Below are positions 33,100 through 42,853 of a stretch of 55,501 bases of DNA, one piece after another. The position numbers and the translations under genes were made by a program. Each line of letters begins with the position of its first letter. The first letter of the stretch is position 1. Source of the stretch: a virus; IMG/VR virus record IMGVR_UViG_3300013110_000375, positions 1-55,501 of that record. One strand, given 5' to 3'. Below the pieces are notes generated by a model. It saw only the letters and a list, made by a program, of their open reading frames with translations, did no database searches and had not been told where the DNA came from.

Positions 33100-35838
33100 T
33101 CATGCTACTGAAAAGCTAGTATCAGCTTCGGCATCAGCTATTGCTTCTTTAAATAGCTTCTCTGTTGCAGGTCCGTCTAATTTTAGTGTCACTTTCATCT
33201 TTTCTTTGTCCTTTCCGAGCCCCATAATGCTGTCCACGACACTGCCCAAGGCACCAGCGAGACCACCACCAGCGGCACCTTTCATTTTTTCTGCTGAAGT
33301 TCCGGTTGATATTAAAGCCATATTTTCCAAAACAGAAGTTATCTTTACTCCACTTCCGGCCTCCAAGGATTGAAGTTGAGTTTGCGCTTTCCAGAGAGAG
33401 GGTCCGAGTTCGCCAATAGATTTAGATAAATCAACATCTCCTAATTTAGCCAATTCTGTGGCCATAGTTCCAATGGCCTCTGCCATTGATGCCATCGCTA
33501 AAGCTGCGCCAATGACACCAAGAAATAATCCTGCCAAAATGCCCACTGCGGCCCAACTTACCGGATTTGAACCAAGGGCGTTTAAGGCCAGTGTGATAGC
33601 AGCGATTCCCAAAGCTATAAGGAAAAATCCTGCTGCTGCTTGAAAAGCAGAATCTCCAGCTTCAACAAATATATCAACAAGATATGCAAAAGATAAAATA
33701 ATGGCAACAATTCCCAAAGCAATCAAAACTAAAGCACCAGCAACACCAGCCATTGCGCCAGCAAACGACCAAACTCCAGCAGATGCGCCGCCAGCGGCGG
33801 TTCCGAGCGCACTAACACCACCAGCGGCTGTTGAAGACGCAGTGCCAAATAATGGTATCAGTCCATTCAAGGCCGTAATCGGAAGATTCGCGGCGGCGGC
33901 GGCGGTTCCGAGGGTTCCAGTAGCTGTTGCCAAGGCCGCCAACCCACCAGCGGCGACAACGGCTTTTGAAAGGGCCGTCATTTGGACTGCGAGTGCCCCA
34001 ACAGGGACAGCAGCAGGTGTTGATGCTGCTCCCAAAGCTGAAATTGCTGGTACTAATGTAGCTGTTATTGAGATACCAGCAGCCGGGGCGTGCTTGGCTA
34101 TTTTTTTGATAGCTTTAGATTGGGCAATAAGCCCTCCAGCACTAGCAAAAGAAGCAACCTTTAAGGCTTTTATGGGCCCAAGTATGGTTGAAAGGATTGA
34201 TGTTAAAACAAAAAAGACAGCAACAACTCCACCAATCTTTACAAGGAGACCATCTTGCCACGATAGCCATTCAGCCAATTTTTCAATAAACGGGACCAAA
34301 GTTTCTTCAACAAACGGACCCATTGTTATTGCAAATTCCATAAATGCGGCCTTAAGTTTCTCAACAACAGACATTGCTTGCATCATCCTTTCTTGAAATT
34401 CTTCCTCGGCTTTGGCGTTGTCTTTGGCGGCATCTTTAAAGCTTCTATATTCTTTTAAGTTCATACCAAAAATCTTTTGAGCTTTAGACATATCTTTAAT
34501 GCCCACTGTGGCTGCGATTGCTTTTTGAGTAAAGCGATCCATATTTTTAAACTGTTTGCCTTGAGCTTGCATGGTTCTCATTAATATTTCAATTCTTTCT
34601 TCTTCGTTCGCCATTAACATTTTAGTTGAAGAAAGTTGAGTTCCCATAATAGCATTTAGTTTAGCAGTGGATTCAGCAGCACCGGCAAAAGTATCAAATT
34701 TATCTGCAAGACCCAAAAGATCATCAACCTCAACACCAGCGGCTTGTGCGGCGGCGGCCACACCTTTAAATATTTTTGGGGCCTGTTTGCCATAGACAGC
34801 CAAAGACTTCATTGCCTTATTGAAGCCTTTTGTTATTTTACTTGCTGACATGCCTAAAGCCTTTCCAACCATAGCCATTTCTTTAGTGGCATTTGCTGCT
34901 GCTGCTCCTGCTAGTCCTAAGTTTTTACTCATAAACATAATACTTTCTGATGAGTCACTTCCTGAAACTTTCAATTTTTCTAAACCAGCAACAATATATT
35001 CCATTTCTTCGCGGGTCTGAGAACTCAAATTTAAAAATCCGGGGAATGCATTAAAAAGATCCCCGGCGGCTTTTGCTGCATCTTTGGCAGATATTCCAAA
35101 ACGTCTAAAGTTTGATCCAACTTCTGCTATGTCATTATACAAAGCCTTACCTGCGCCTGTCTGCGCTGCGAAGGAGGCTGTTGCTTCGTCAACCGCAAGT
35201 GCATATTTTATTGTTTGTTGTGTAATATTTGTAAGCAAGCCAATAGCGAGACTCATTGGATTAATAACTTCTTTGAAGGCCATTTTCATCCCGGCTATGC
35301 CGCCTTTAGATCTGGCAAATTGTCCTATCGATATCATATTGCCAACTATTTTGTTTCCTTTTTGAGAAACTATTCCCATATGAGTTGCCATATCTTGGAA
35401 CATTGGGCGAAGCTTTTTTTGGGCGGCTTTGCCAGCTTCACCCATTTCTTCATACGCCTCTTTGAGCTTCAATGCCTCTTTTTCCGTTTTTTCCATCTGG
35501 TCGCGGGTGAAACCCATTTGGGCGGCAAATTTAGCCTCGGCGGTGGCGAGGTCTTCTTCGGACTCAATAAGATCGTCCATTGCTTCTTTTTTAGCTTTTA
35601 AAAACTCATTTGCTGCTTCGTATTGTGCAGTTGTGTCTCGCAAGATTCCAGCAAGTTCCATTTCGCGAGCGGATCTTTCTAAAGTAGCACGGGAAGACTC
35701 CTCAGACAATTTGTTATTTTCCAACAGCTTGTCATTCATTTCTTTATAAATCTCTAGTTTTTCTTTTTCAGTGAGATTTAGTTTTTTATTTGCTTCTGTT
35801 TGTTGTTCTGTATTTTGAGTCTTCTTATCTTTGGACAT
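33100..35838 (-). CDS. Tail tape measure protein
   Basis: 912 residues, the length expected for a medium tail. The first 200 residues are charged coiled coil (Lys/Glu/Ala). Several hydrophobic segments in the later half (KIGGVVAVFFVLTSILSTIL, GALVLIALGIVAIILSFAYL, AAGFFLIALGIAAITLALNA) could insert in the membrane during DNA delivery, as in other tape measures. Ala-rich throughout. GAGGA precedes the ATG. The protein sets tail length; the injected end is the C-terminal hydrophobic part (family knowledge). Confidence 0.88.
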   Translation of the reverse strand: MSKDKKTQNTEQQTEANKKLNLTEKEKLEIYKEMNDKLLENNKLSEESSRATLERSAREMELAGILRDTTAQYEAANEFLKAKKEAMDDLIESEEDLATAEAKFAAQMGFTRDQMEKTEKEALKLKEAYEEMGEAGKAAQKKLRPMFQDMATHMGIVSQKGNKIVGNMISIGQFARSKGGIAGMKMAFKEVINPMSLAIGLLTNITQQTIKYALAVDEATASFAAQTGAGKALYNDIAEVGSNFRRFGISAKDAAKAAGDLFNAFPGFLNLSSQTREEMEYIVAGLEKLKVSGSDSSESIMFMSKNLGLAGAAAANATKEMAMVGKALGMSASKITKGFNKAMKSLAVYGKQAPKIFKGVAAAAQAAGVEVDDLLGLADKFDTFAGAAESTAKLNAIMGTQLSSTKMLMANEEERIEILMRTMQAQGKQFKNMDRFTQKAIAATVGIKDMSKAQKIFGMNLKEYRSFKDAAKDNAKAEEEFQERMMQAMSVVEKLKAAFMEFAITMGPFVEETLVPFIEKLAEWLSWQDGLLVKIGGVVAVFFVLTSILSTILGPIKALKVASFASAGGLIAQSKAIKKIAKHAPAAGISITATLVPAISALGAASTPAAVPVGALAVQMTALSKAVVAAGGLAALATATGTLGTAAAAANLPITALNGLIPLFGTASSTAAGGVSALGTAAGGASAGVWSFAGAMAGVAGALVLIALGIVAIILSFAYLVDIFVEAGDSAFQAAAGFFLIALGIAAITLALNALGSNPVSWAAVGILAGLFLGVIGAALAMASMAEAIGTMATELAKLGDVDLSKSIGELGPSLWKAQTQLQSLEAGSGVKITSVLENMALISTGTSAEKMKGAAGGGLAGALGSVVDSIMGLGKDKEKMKVTLKLDGPATEKLFKEAIADAEADTSFSVA

Positions 35839-35841
35839 TTA

Positions 35842-36198
35842 TTATTCCTCATCTTTAAAGGGCCACAATAATCCTGTGGTTGCCTCAAACTTCCTTACTG
35901 CTGTATTTAGTCTTTCTCTGGCTTTTGCGGTTTGAAGATGATCTTTTCCGTGTTGAGAATAAGCATCAAGATAGTTTTTTTCACTAACAATGGCATCAGC
36001 ATAAGATTTAACATCTCTATGTTTGCCTCTAATAATAAATTTAGGACCTTGGACTACTTCTTCGTCGTCTTCATTCAAATTGGCAACCATTTGAACGTCA
36101 TCGCCATACATCCATTTTAAAAGAGTTTTAGACCAAGCTCCAAGTGCTTCCATATAACTCTCTTTTAATAGTTTTTTGTTTGAAAAATCTATAATCAT
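35842..36198 (-). CDS. Hypothetical tail protein, 118 aa
   Basis: 118 residues when started at ATG 36198. Helical with ALGAWSKTLLKWMYGDD early and KARERLNTAVRKFEATTG late. Located between the hub and the tape measure, the place of tail assembly chaperones in other phages, but no match seen. A frame to 36249 exists, but it runs through the terminator and promoter element and is rejected. A CTATTTAT element lies 22 bases upstream. Confidence 0.68.
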   Translation of the reverse strand: MIIDFSNKKLLKESYMEALGAWSKTLLKWMYGDDVQMVANLNEDDEEVVQGPKFIIRGKHRDVKSYADAIVSEKNYLDAYSQHGKDHLQTAKARERLNTAVRKFEATTGLLWPFKDEE

Positions 36199-36206
36199 AA
36201 AAAAAT

Positions 36207-36230
36207 CCCCCCAATCAAGAATAAATAGTT
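36207..36230 (-). promoter_or_regulatory. CTATTTAT element (candidate late promoter), in a 24-base repeat
   Basis: Coding-strand CTATTTAT at 36228-36221, in a 24-base stretch (36207-36230) identical to 44110-44133. It follows a terminator at 36236-36259 by a few bases and is 22 bases before the ATG at 36198. The repeat ends in a run of six G, which may act as the ribosome site. Confidence 0.6.
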
Positions 36231-36235
36231 TGAAT

Positions 36236-36259
36236 AAAAAAATGCCCAAGGGGGCATTT
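36236..36259 (-). terminator. Intrinsic terminator after the gp51-like gene
   Basis: AAATGCCC, loop CCTT, GGGCATTT followed by more T on the minus strand. The 8-bp stem starts three bases past the stop codon at 36262. Confidence 0.88.
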
Positions 36260-36261
36260 CA

Positions 36262-36489
36262 TTATCTTTTTCTAGACGCTTTATCATAATGCTTTTTTTC
36301 GTCTTCAAACTGTTTTTCAAGTCTTTTCAAGAACCAAAGTCGAAGTCCGACAGGCAAATTATATGCCTCTGTTAACGACCAACCACCATGATATTTTAAT
36401 AGAAAAAACTGTTCATAAACAGCTTCCATATATCTATCGGTCAGGCCAAAAAAAGTCCGCTGTAAAGGGCACCTCCATGTCCTCTTCAT
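36262..36489 (-). CDS. Small baseplate hub assembly protein (gp51-like)
   Basis: 75 residues from ATG 36489, but the start is unsure: GTG 36531 and ATG 36429 are also in frame and none has a clear ribosome site. The core YEQFFLLKYHGGWSLTEAYN with LPVGLRLWFLKRLEKQ follows a pattern seen in short hub assembly proteins of T4-like phages. It overlaps the gp26-like gene. Role as an assembly factor is by analogy. Confidence 0.6.
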   Translation of the reverse strand: MKRTWRCPLQRTFFGLTDRYMEAVYEQFFLLKYHGGWSLTEAYNLPVGLRLWFLKRLEKQFEDEKKHYDKASRKR

Positions 36490-37285
36490 GATTACAGGAG
36501 GAGCAAACATAGTTTTCTGTAATCTGGACACTGGGTGTGGCTTCTTTATAACATGCTCTCAAGTGACGAGAGTCCAAAGTTGGCATATTATTTACATAAT
36601 GATTAATAACGCCTTGATCAGTGTGTCCCTCAACTGAAACTATCATTCTTTTATATTGATCAGAGAACATAGCATCGGCATCTTTTGCTTTGGACTTCTT
36701 TAGAGTCAATTGACTAAGATAAGTTTCATCTTTTCCCATTAATAATTTAAATTTTACTTTAAATTTCGATAAAGGCATTTCAGTTGCAAAGTATCCATCT
36801 TCAGATTTGGTTAAGTCTATCTTTTCGTTCAATCGACTTTCATCAATCGTTCTTTTGTTTAGATCAAATGTAAAATGCACTTTCTCCCCACAAGAAGGAC
36901 AGCCAACTTGTGTTTCATAATCTGCCCCATAGCCAGAAATTCTAGCTGAAATCAAAATTGCATTACGATCCCCAACAAGCATTTCCGATGCTTTAAGATT
37001 TTTATTAACAATAATATTATCTAAAAATCTTTCAACAGCAAGACCTTTTTTTAATAATGTGCGAGAAGACAAAATATCTTCATCTTTTGCTGTCATAAAC
37101 CTTATTTCTATTGTTTCTTGGCCGCAGAGGGGGTGACCCTCTGGATATCCAACCCCGACAGAAGGCAGTTCAACAAATTCTGTCGGTGCAACAAAGTGTA
37201 AAGGACTTACACCTGATTCAACTGGAGGAGGCGGTTCAGCCTGAACTGTGGCTCCGGTTCTCTCCAAATTATTTCTTTTACCCAA
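36434..37285 (-). CDS. Baseplate hub subunit (gp26-like) with two zinc knuckles
   Basis: 283 residues. VGCPSCGEKVHFTFDL near residue 130 and VCSSCNHEEDMEV near 262 provide two CxxC pairs that can bind one metal, as in gp26-type hub proteins of cyanophages. The N-terminus is Pro-rich. Translation appears to begin at TTG 37285, since GAGGTG lies five bases before it and no ATG fits. In T4 gp26 joins the central hub. Confidence 0.75.
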   Translation of the reverse strand: MGKRNNLERTGATVQAEPPPPVESGVSPLHFVAPTEFVELPSVGVGYPEGHPLCGQETIEIRFMTAKDEDILSSRTLLKKGLAVERFLDNIIVNKNLKASEMLVGDRNAILISARISGYGADYETQVGCPSCGEKVHFTFDLNKRTIDESRLNEKIDLTKSEDGYFATEMPLSKFKVKFKLLMGKDETYLSQLTLKKSKAKDADAMFSDQYKRMIVSVEGHTDQGVINHYVNNMPTLDSRHLRACYKEATPSVQITENYVCSSCNHEEDMEVPFTADFFWPDR

Positions 37286-37310
37286 TTTTCACCTCGCTTA
37301 AAAAAGAAAA

Positions 37311-37796
37311 TTATTTTATATCACACCATTCATAGGATATAGTTATCTCTATAGTATATAGTTCGTCATCAGAATAATCTAGCTCTCCATAAGATATCCC
37401 GGAGATAAACCAGTCATTTAATTCAAAAGCTTGACCTGCTTTTGCGCCACTTTTATCAAGAAGTTCAATCAACATTTTTTCTTGAAGGGGGCCTTTAAAG
37501 TTACTCACTATTCCACCTTTGGGAGAAGCTGGATTCCAGTTATGTCCATTGTTATGAACGAGGGCTGTAATCTTTTCTAATGTTTTGCTATCTGCGACAA
37601 GTGTAATTGTAATGTCTTGCCAACTTAAAACCCCTGCAACCTTTGTCATATGATTTAGGACTTGATAAGAATTTTGATTTACTTCAAACGTTGGAAGTGT
37701 TACTGATTTAACAAGATGGATGTCTTCAGTGAGACCTGTGACTTTGAATCTATACTTTCTTAAAGGTTCAGATTCTGTGCTACTCCAAAATCCCAT
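37311..37796 (-). CDS. Tail tube protein, second paralogue (gp19-like)
   Basis: 161 residues: GFWSSTESEPLRKYRFKVTG at the start, VTLPTFEV, GVLSWQDITITLV in the middle, LNDWFISGISYGELDYSDDE and TIEITISYEW at the end. These blocks line up with the next gene (37810), which is the other paralogue. gp19 subunits stack in hexamers to form the tube inside the sheath. Two tandem copies mean either a mixed tube or one specialised copy, such as a cap (inference). Confidence 0.85.
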   Translation of the reverse strand: MGFWSSTESEPLRKYRFKVTGLTEDIHLVKSVTLPTFEVNQNSYQVLNHMTKVAGVLSWQDITITLVADSKTLEKITALVHNNGHNWNPASPKGGIVSNFKGPLQEKMLIELLDKSGAKAGQAFELNDWFISGISYGELDYSDDELYTIEITISYEWCDIK

Positions 37797-37809
37797 TTAT
37801 TAACCTCTG

Positions 37810-38340
37810 TTAGGCACCCTCTTGGGTAAAATAAGTCGCACCGTCGGAGTCGGTATGAACAGCCCAGTCATAACGAATTGTAAGTTCAACTGTTTTTAAT
37901 TCATCATTGCTATAATCTAAATCTCCAAATTTAGCAGCTTTAATAAAAGAATTCTTTAACTCCCACTTTTCGACGGATACGCCTTCTTTATCAAGAACCT
38001 CGATTACAACAAGTAAACCACTATTCGTTTTGTCAATGGTAGCTTTGTTCACTGCACTAGTTGAGCCTCCGGGAACAAGATATCCCATCTCCTTCAACAT
38101 CTTATTTAATTCGGCGGCTGCATCGGGAGTAATTGGATCAACCATATTAACGGTAACCTCCGACCAGCTAACTCTACCCGGAAAATAATATTTATTATCC
38201 ATATGATTATGTTCTACCTCAGAAACATCATAAGAGGGTAAAGTACAAGTTTTAGCATACCAAATGGCATTGCCTCCAATGGTAACTTTAAATCTATAAT
38301 TTCTCTTTGCTTCTGAGTCTGCGCTGCTCCAAAATGCCAT
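37810..38340 (-). CDS. Tail tube protein, first paralogue (gp19-like)
   Basis: 176 residues. AFWSSADSEAKRNYRFKVTI, CTLPSYDV, GRVSWSEVTVNMV, LKNSFIKAAKFGDLDYSNDE and TVELTIRYDW match the paralogue at 37311-37796 block by block, and the pattern is that of T4 gp19. It is placed next to the sheath gene and is likely the main tube subunit. AGGAG lies upstream of the ATG. A weak CTACTTAAT variant of the late element is about 28 bases before the start. Confidence 0.87.
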   Translation of the reverse strand: MAFWSSADSEAKRNYRFKVTIGGNAIWYAKTCTLPSYDVSEVEHNHMDNKYYFPGRVSWSEVTVNMVDPITPDAAAELNKMLKEMGYLVPGGSTSAVNKATIDKTNSGLLVVIEVLDKEGVSVEKWELKNSFIKAAKFGDLDYSNDELKTVELTIRYDWAVHTDSDGATYFTQEGA

Positions 38341-38381
38341 AATATGTTTTCTCCTGTTACTTTATATTAAGTAGTTGATTA

Positions 38382-41300
38382 TTAAAATTCAATGCCGCTT
38401 CTGGTAACAATAAAGTCGATTGCAATGAATTCGATTGATTTTGTTGGTTTAATAAAAATCTTAGCGTTCATAATGTTCTGATCTTTTTCCGCGTCTGTGG
38501 TTGTTGAGTCATCTAATACAATCTTGTATTCTTCAATACCAAATCTTCCTTGAACATCTCTCAAGATCAAATCGGCTTTGGTGCTAAATTTGGTCCAAGT
38601 AGTTTGCTCGTTCGGATCGAAAAGAATCGAATCAGCAACTTTACTAATTTTCTTTTTAAGATAAACTAGAAGTCTTCGGACATTTACCCTATCGAGTGCC
38701 GAGGCTTCGACCTGAAGTGTTTTTTGTCCAAAAATGACAATTTCGCCAACAGCGGGGAATCTAGCAATCGGGTTAATATTCACCTCATAGAGGTCATCTC
38801 TATCTGATTTAGAAAGATTTTTCCATGTTCCTACACACGCTGGACCTTGGTTTCCACCCAATCGTGATAGACCTCCGCGATTAAACCCAGCAGGGGCAAA
38901 CCAAGGCCCATCGGAGTTCGCATCTGAGAATGCAAGAGCCCCAATGGCACCAACAGACGCTGGAGCCACAAGAACATCGCCATTTGCATTAAGCGTGTCC
39001 CTAAGTCTAATTCTTGGGAAATATGCGGCGGCATAGCTTGTGTCTAATTCTGTTCTAGATGTCATAGTTGATAATACAGATGCAACTGTCCCGCCGGTAG
39101 TAAGTCTGGTTCCGCTGTTTTCATAAGTTTCTTTATAGCCATCATTTAAATCAAGAATGGCCAAAGCATCGCCACGTTTTTCAACTATTTCAATCAAATC
39201 ATCAGTTAGTTGTGTGTTTGTCAGCCCCGGAGCACTAATAACGTCATATTTTACCACTTCTTTATCAGAGACAGCGTCTAAAGCTTTTCCGACAGAATAG
39301 TTGGCATAATGCGCTGTTCGCGAATTGGCAACATCTAAAATATTAACATTTGAAAAGGGATCAACCTGTTCAACATCAAGGCCGTCAAATCCACCGAACA
39401 GCGGAAGTGCAAACTGTTTGACTTTGTCATCAAGAAGGCTTTGTGAGCCGGATGCAGCAGTTTCTGAAACTGGACTTCCCGATACAACGGCACCGTTTCC
39501 AGCAGCAAACGAGCCAGAAAGCCAATAAAACTTTCCATCTAGCTTATGAACTTCGTCTAAAGTGAAAACAAACGAGGGCTCTGTGCTTGTGTTGTTAGAC
39601 TCATGAACATCCAATTGGGCACCCATATGTCTAAGCAAGTCAACATAACTATTATCATTATATGCTTCCTTAGAATTCTTACTAGGGACCTTGTGATGAA
39701 GTCCAAACATATCAGTTTTAAGCCAATTTTTTGAAGCGTTAGTATTTTGTTCAGACATACGCAATTTTGGATAAACGAAAGAAGCAGTGTGGTCTGGCAC
39801 TGAAGAAGATAGATAGCCACCGGCTCCTTGCTGTGCGAGATGTTGCCAACCCATCGCAAGACCACTACCAGAGCAGCTTCCAACAAAGTGATGTGCATGT
39901 TGGGTTGCTACGACCGTCGATCCCGTTGCAATTGCGCCCAAATTATGTATTCCGGTCACGGAGGCAGCCGTGGCGGGGGCTGTGCCATTGTCTCTTTTTG
40001 ACAACCAAGTAAATCCTTTTAATTTAGCTGGGCCGAAAAAGCCCCATGGAATAGCGTAAGAATCAGACAAGCCACCGACACTTTTCAGGGCATCCGCCAA
40101 CTCAATTCTAACATAACTTGAAACATTTTCGTAATCCCCATAAAGGTCATACTTATCATTTTGCGAGTCCCAAGATTGATATTGAGTTCCAATTCTTTTA
40201 CCAATGAAATTGGACGAAGGTTTACTAAGGTTTAGATTTGTATATGTTTCAAGTGCTTTTCCAGCCTTGCTTCTTACAACAAGGGAGAAAGTAGAATTCG
40301 GATCTTTTACGGTTCCAAGTCGAAGGTTCTCAATGGTGATATAGTGGTTATTTTGAAACCATTCTCCATCATGAAGAGAAGTGACTCTGAACAGCTTTGT
40401 TTGAGCGGATGCAGTAAAGGCTCCATGATTTTCTGTAGGAGATGGATTTCTTGAAATAACCCAGCCTGATTTACTTGGCTTTGCTTCTGATTGTCTGTCG
40501 ATCCACGATACAGAGCCAGACACCAAAGGAGCGATGAAAGCCCATTGCTCCCCAACAACTGGTTTGGGAGTCGTAACATAGTGTTTAACTGATTCTTCAA
40601 AAGTTTCTCCAAGAAAATATTTCTTGACTTCTGTTGAAGGATAATTAGTTGAATTTAGTTTTTGAGGATTGGTATTAAGAACATTTCTAATATATCCGTC
40701 TCTCTGATCTGGGTCAAAGTGGAAAACATGACTTTCAAGAGGATTGCCGTTACCATAAGAAGCACCGCCGTGAACACTATCCCAAATGTCCAACCTAAAA
40801 GTGGCTGGTTGGTTGGCAGTGGAAATTGATGTAATAAAGGTTCCAGCCGATGATGTCGTATTACCGGCATGGGTGGAGGCTGATACTCTCATAATATTTC
40901 CACTAAGCGTCATAACGGCACCAGTGGTGTACAAAATAGCAGCCAAGGTTCCAGTGACGTTTGTCGCATTATAGGCACCAGACGGCGCAACCCAAAGGCC
41001 ATAAGCAAGTCTGTTGACGTTTGCAGTAGTACTTTGAACATGTCCGCCAAGATTCCATCCGGCCTTAGTATATCCACTGTCTTGCTCTGGTGAATCAGAG
41101 CCCAGAAGTCGAACAAAAGTAACTGGTGATGTGTTGGAAGCTAACCATGCTTGTGCTGCATAAGAAGCATATGTTGGAACAGATTGGTTTCCATCACGCC
41201 AAACATCAGCATCTTGAACTCCAACACCAGATTGTGGTTTTCCAAAAACAGCGGTAAAATCTTCTATAGTTTTAACCTTAATCGGTTGCATACCGGGTCC

Positions 41301-41417
41301 AGTTCTTGCGGGACCAATCAACAATACGCCATCGTCTCCTGCGGGGCGAGTGACTTGGCTTTCGTCAATCTCTGTAATTTCCACACCGGGGGAAATAAAA
41401 TCAAAAATTCTAGGCAT
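38382..41417 (-). CDS. Tail sheath protein (gp18-like)
   Basis: 1011 residues. The N-terminus FISPGVEITEIDESQ with VLLIGPARTGP and the C-terminus (RVNVRRLLVYLKKKISKVAD, then DVQGRFGIEEYKIVLDD and KSIEFIAIDFIVTRSG) are the sheath core that forms the contractile lattice. The central 600 residues form extra surface domains, so the protein is longer than T4 gp18 (659). AAAGGAG precedes the ATG, and a late-type element is 32 bases upstream. Confidence 0.93.
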   Translation of the reverse strand: MPRIFDFISPGVEITEIDESQVTRPAGDDGVLLIGPARTGPGMQPIKVKTIEDFTAVFGKPQSGVGVQDADVWRDGNQSVPTYASYAAQAWLASNTSPVTFVRLLGSDSPEQDSGYTKAGWNLGGHVQSTTANVNRLAYGLWVAPSGAYNATNVTGTLAAILYTTGAVMTLSGNIMRVSASTHAGNTTSSAGTFITSISTANQPATFRLDIWDSVHGGASYGNGNPLESHVFHFDPDQRDGYIRNVLNTNPQKLNSTNYPSTEVKKYFLGETFEESVKHYVTTPKPVVGEQWAFIAPLVSGSVSWIDRQSEAKPSKSGWVISRNPSPTENHGAFTASAQTKLFRVTSLHDGEWFQNNHYITIENLRLGTVKDPNSTFSLVVRSKAGKALETYTNLNLSKPSSNFIGKRIGTQYQSWDSQNDKYDLYGDYENVSSYVRIELADALKSVGGLSDSYAIPWGFFGPAKLKGFTWLSKRDNGTAPATAASVTGIHNLGAIATGSTVVATQHAHHFVGSCSGSGLAMGWQHLAQQGAGGYLSSSVPDHTASFVYPKLRMSEQNTNASKNWLKTDMFGLHHKVPSKNSKEAYNDNSYVDLLRHMGAQLDVHESNNTSTEPSFVFTLDEVHKLDGKFYWLSGSFAAGNGAVVSGSPVSETAASGSQSLLDDKVKQFALPLFGGFDGLDVEQVDPFSNVNILDVANSRTAHYANYSVGKALDAVSDKEVVKYDVISAPGLTNTQLTDDLIEIVEKRGDALAILDLNDGYKETYENSGTRLTTGGTVASVLSTMTSRTELDTSYAAAYFPRIRLRDTLNANGDVLVAPASVGAIGALAFSDANSDGPWFAPAGFNRGGLSRLGGNQGPACVGTWKNLSKSDRDDLYEVNINPIARFPAVGEIVIFGQKTLQVEASALDRVNVRRLLVYLKKKISKVADSILFDPNEQTTWTKFSTKADLILRDVQGRFGIEEYKIVLDDSTTTDAEKDQNIMNAKIFIKPTKSIEFIAIDFIVTRSGIEF

Positions 41418-41448
41418 TAAAAAGTTCTCCTTTAAATTAATATCTCAC

Positions 41449-41457
41449 AGTAAATAG
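41449..41457 (-). promoter_or_regulatory. CTATTTACT element before the sheath gene
   Basis: Coding-strand CTATTTACT, 32 bases before the ATG at 41417 and after the stop of the neck gene at 41478. One base from the main form. Confidence 0.45.
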
Positions 41458-41477
41458 TATTGTTTTAGTGGAAAAAC

Positions 41478-42371
41478 CTATTCTGTATAATCGTTATCTT
41501 TATCTTTCCAAGGCACCTTGTCTCCGACAATTACTCTCTCGTTAGATATGACAGTTCGGACAGCATTTTCTCTTATTGTGATCTTCGGTCGTTCATTGTT
41601 GTTGCCATCACCAATTAGATAACCAAGGACCTTTATTTGAATAGCTGTTTCAAACATTCGTTCATCTTCGCCCATGTCTTTGATATTCTTTGTTTCAGCA
41701 AAATCTTGCTGAATGAAGGACTCATATTTCCATTTGTTTCTTTCAAAGAAAAAACTATTTATACCTCCGGTTCTCGTTATAAATGGAGTAACAAGGTCAT
41801 TCATTTGTTGTTGATATTCTGTTCTCAAAAGAACGTTATAAACAACTGTTATGTAGCTTGGAACTGGAATCGTTATTTGTTGATATAATATCTTTTTTTT
41901 ATCAATAAAATTTCCGTCTTCATCTTTGGCGGGGCGAAGACCTGCGGAGCCAGACCAGTATGTACCTGTTACTCTGCCGTCCTCATAAGCTTGCGAAACA
42001 ATGGTATTTTGATAGTTTCCATGTGCTCTGTGGCTTATTCTTCTATAAATTGTTACTGTTCCGCCTTTATAATCATTATCTTGAAAATAATGCGCCTGAA
42101 ATGCCCCTTTGAAGTTGGGGTCTTTGGTAATAGATTCCCTATTTATAGCAATAATTGGAAGCTTTAAGCGGTTATCAGAGTTTCTTAGTTCTTTGTTCTT
42201 TTTTAGCTGATATGCTCTCTCTGTTCCCAACCAAATGACTGGGACTGGTTTATATCCATCATTGGTTGTGGTGTGCAGATTTAATTTATCCTTAACCCAC
42301 TCATAGAGGCCCATATCGATGTTTTCTAATGTTGAAGGATCAAATGTTATTTCTTTTGGATTAACTGGCAT
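41478..42371 (-). CDS. Tail completion / sheath-terminator protein (gp15-like by position)
   Basis: 297 residues. The start FDPSTLENIDMGLYEWVKDK and RLKLPIIAINRESITKDP are unfamiliar as exact motifs, but the place between the gp14-like neck protein and the sheath gene is where gp15 lies in T4-like phages. The C-terminus is acidic (DKDNDYTE). Overlaps the gp14-like gene by 11 bases. Function by context only. Confidence 0.6.
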   Translation of the reverse strand: MPVNPKEITFDPSTLENIDMGLYEWVKDKLNLHTTTNDGYKPVPVIWLGTERAYQLKKNKELRNSDNRLKLPIIAINRESITKDPNFKGAFQAHYFQDNDYKGGTVTIYRRISHRAHGNYQNTIVSQAYEDGRVTGTYWSGSAGLRPAKDEDGNFIDKKKILYQQITIPVPSYITVVYNVLLRTEYQQQMNDLVTPFITRTGGINSFFFERNKWKYESFIQQDFAETKNIKDMGEDERMFETAIQIKVLGYLIGDGNNNERPKITIRENAVRTVISNERVIVGDKVPWKDKDNDYTE

Positions 42372-42849
42372 TGAATAAACCGTCCCTTGCTCTTATACAC
42401 TCAGCAGACATTTCAAATTTATGTTCGACTTGTCCGAAAAGGTGTTTTGTGTTAGATATTTTGACTATCTCATAGTATTTATCTCCATATCTAACAAAAT
42501 CACCGACCCTCACTTCAAGATCTTGGTCTTCGGTTAGTCGTCTTCGGTGAAATTTAACCGTGATTTTAGTCATTTCATCGACTGCGATGTTAGACATGTA
42601 GTTTGTTTCTTCCCCTCCATACTCAACAAGGGCATATACACGAATTGGGGGTAAAAAAGTTTTTTCTATGGCCTCGCCATAAAGAGGATGAAAGTTCGTA
42701 TATTCAATATCAATCGGAAAATACAATATTTGTTGTCCGACTACTCTTTCAATGATTTCATCATTTACTTGTTTTACTAAATCTCGTTCTTTTTCTCCAA
42801 GAAATAATGGAGGAGGAGGTTGCGCTGATTTTGACCATTTGTCTGACAT
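42361..42849 (-). CDS. Neck/head-closure protein (gp14-like)
   Basis: 162 residues. Pro-rich start (SAQPPPPLFLGEKERDLVKQ), then VGQQILYFPIDIEYTNFHPL with GEAIEKTF, the pattern of T4 gp14 family neck proteins that attach the tail to the head; and a DFVRYGDKYYEIVKI strand pair. GGGG lies before the ATG. Overlaps the next gene by 11 bases. Confidence 0.66.
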   Translation of the reverse strand: MSDKWSKSAQPPPPLFLGEKERDLVKQVNDEIIERVVGQQILYFPIDIEYTNFHPLYGEAIEKTFLPPIRVYALVEYGGEETNYMSNIAVDEMTKITVKFHRRRLTEDQDLEVRVGDFVRYGDKYYEIVKISNTKHLFGQVEHKFEMSAECIRARDGLFNAS

Positions 42850-42853
42850 TTAT

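Noticed and set aside
33701-34396. Plus-strand open frame of 231 codons opposite the tape measure gene
   Set aside because: It is the mirror of an Ala-rich gene whose codons leave the opposite frame open; no ribosome site or motif.
36199-36249. Longer N-terminus for the gene at 35842
   Set aside because: It would be translated through the terminator and the late-type element; the ATG at 36198 fits the spacing seen elsewhere.
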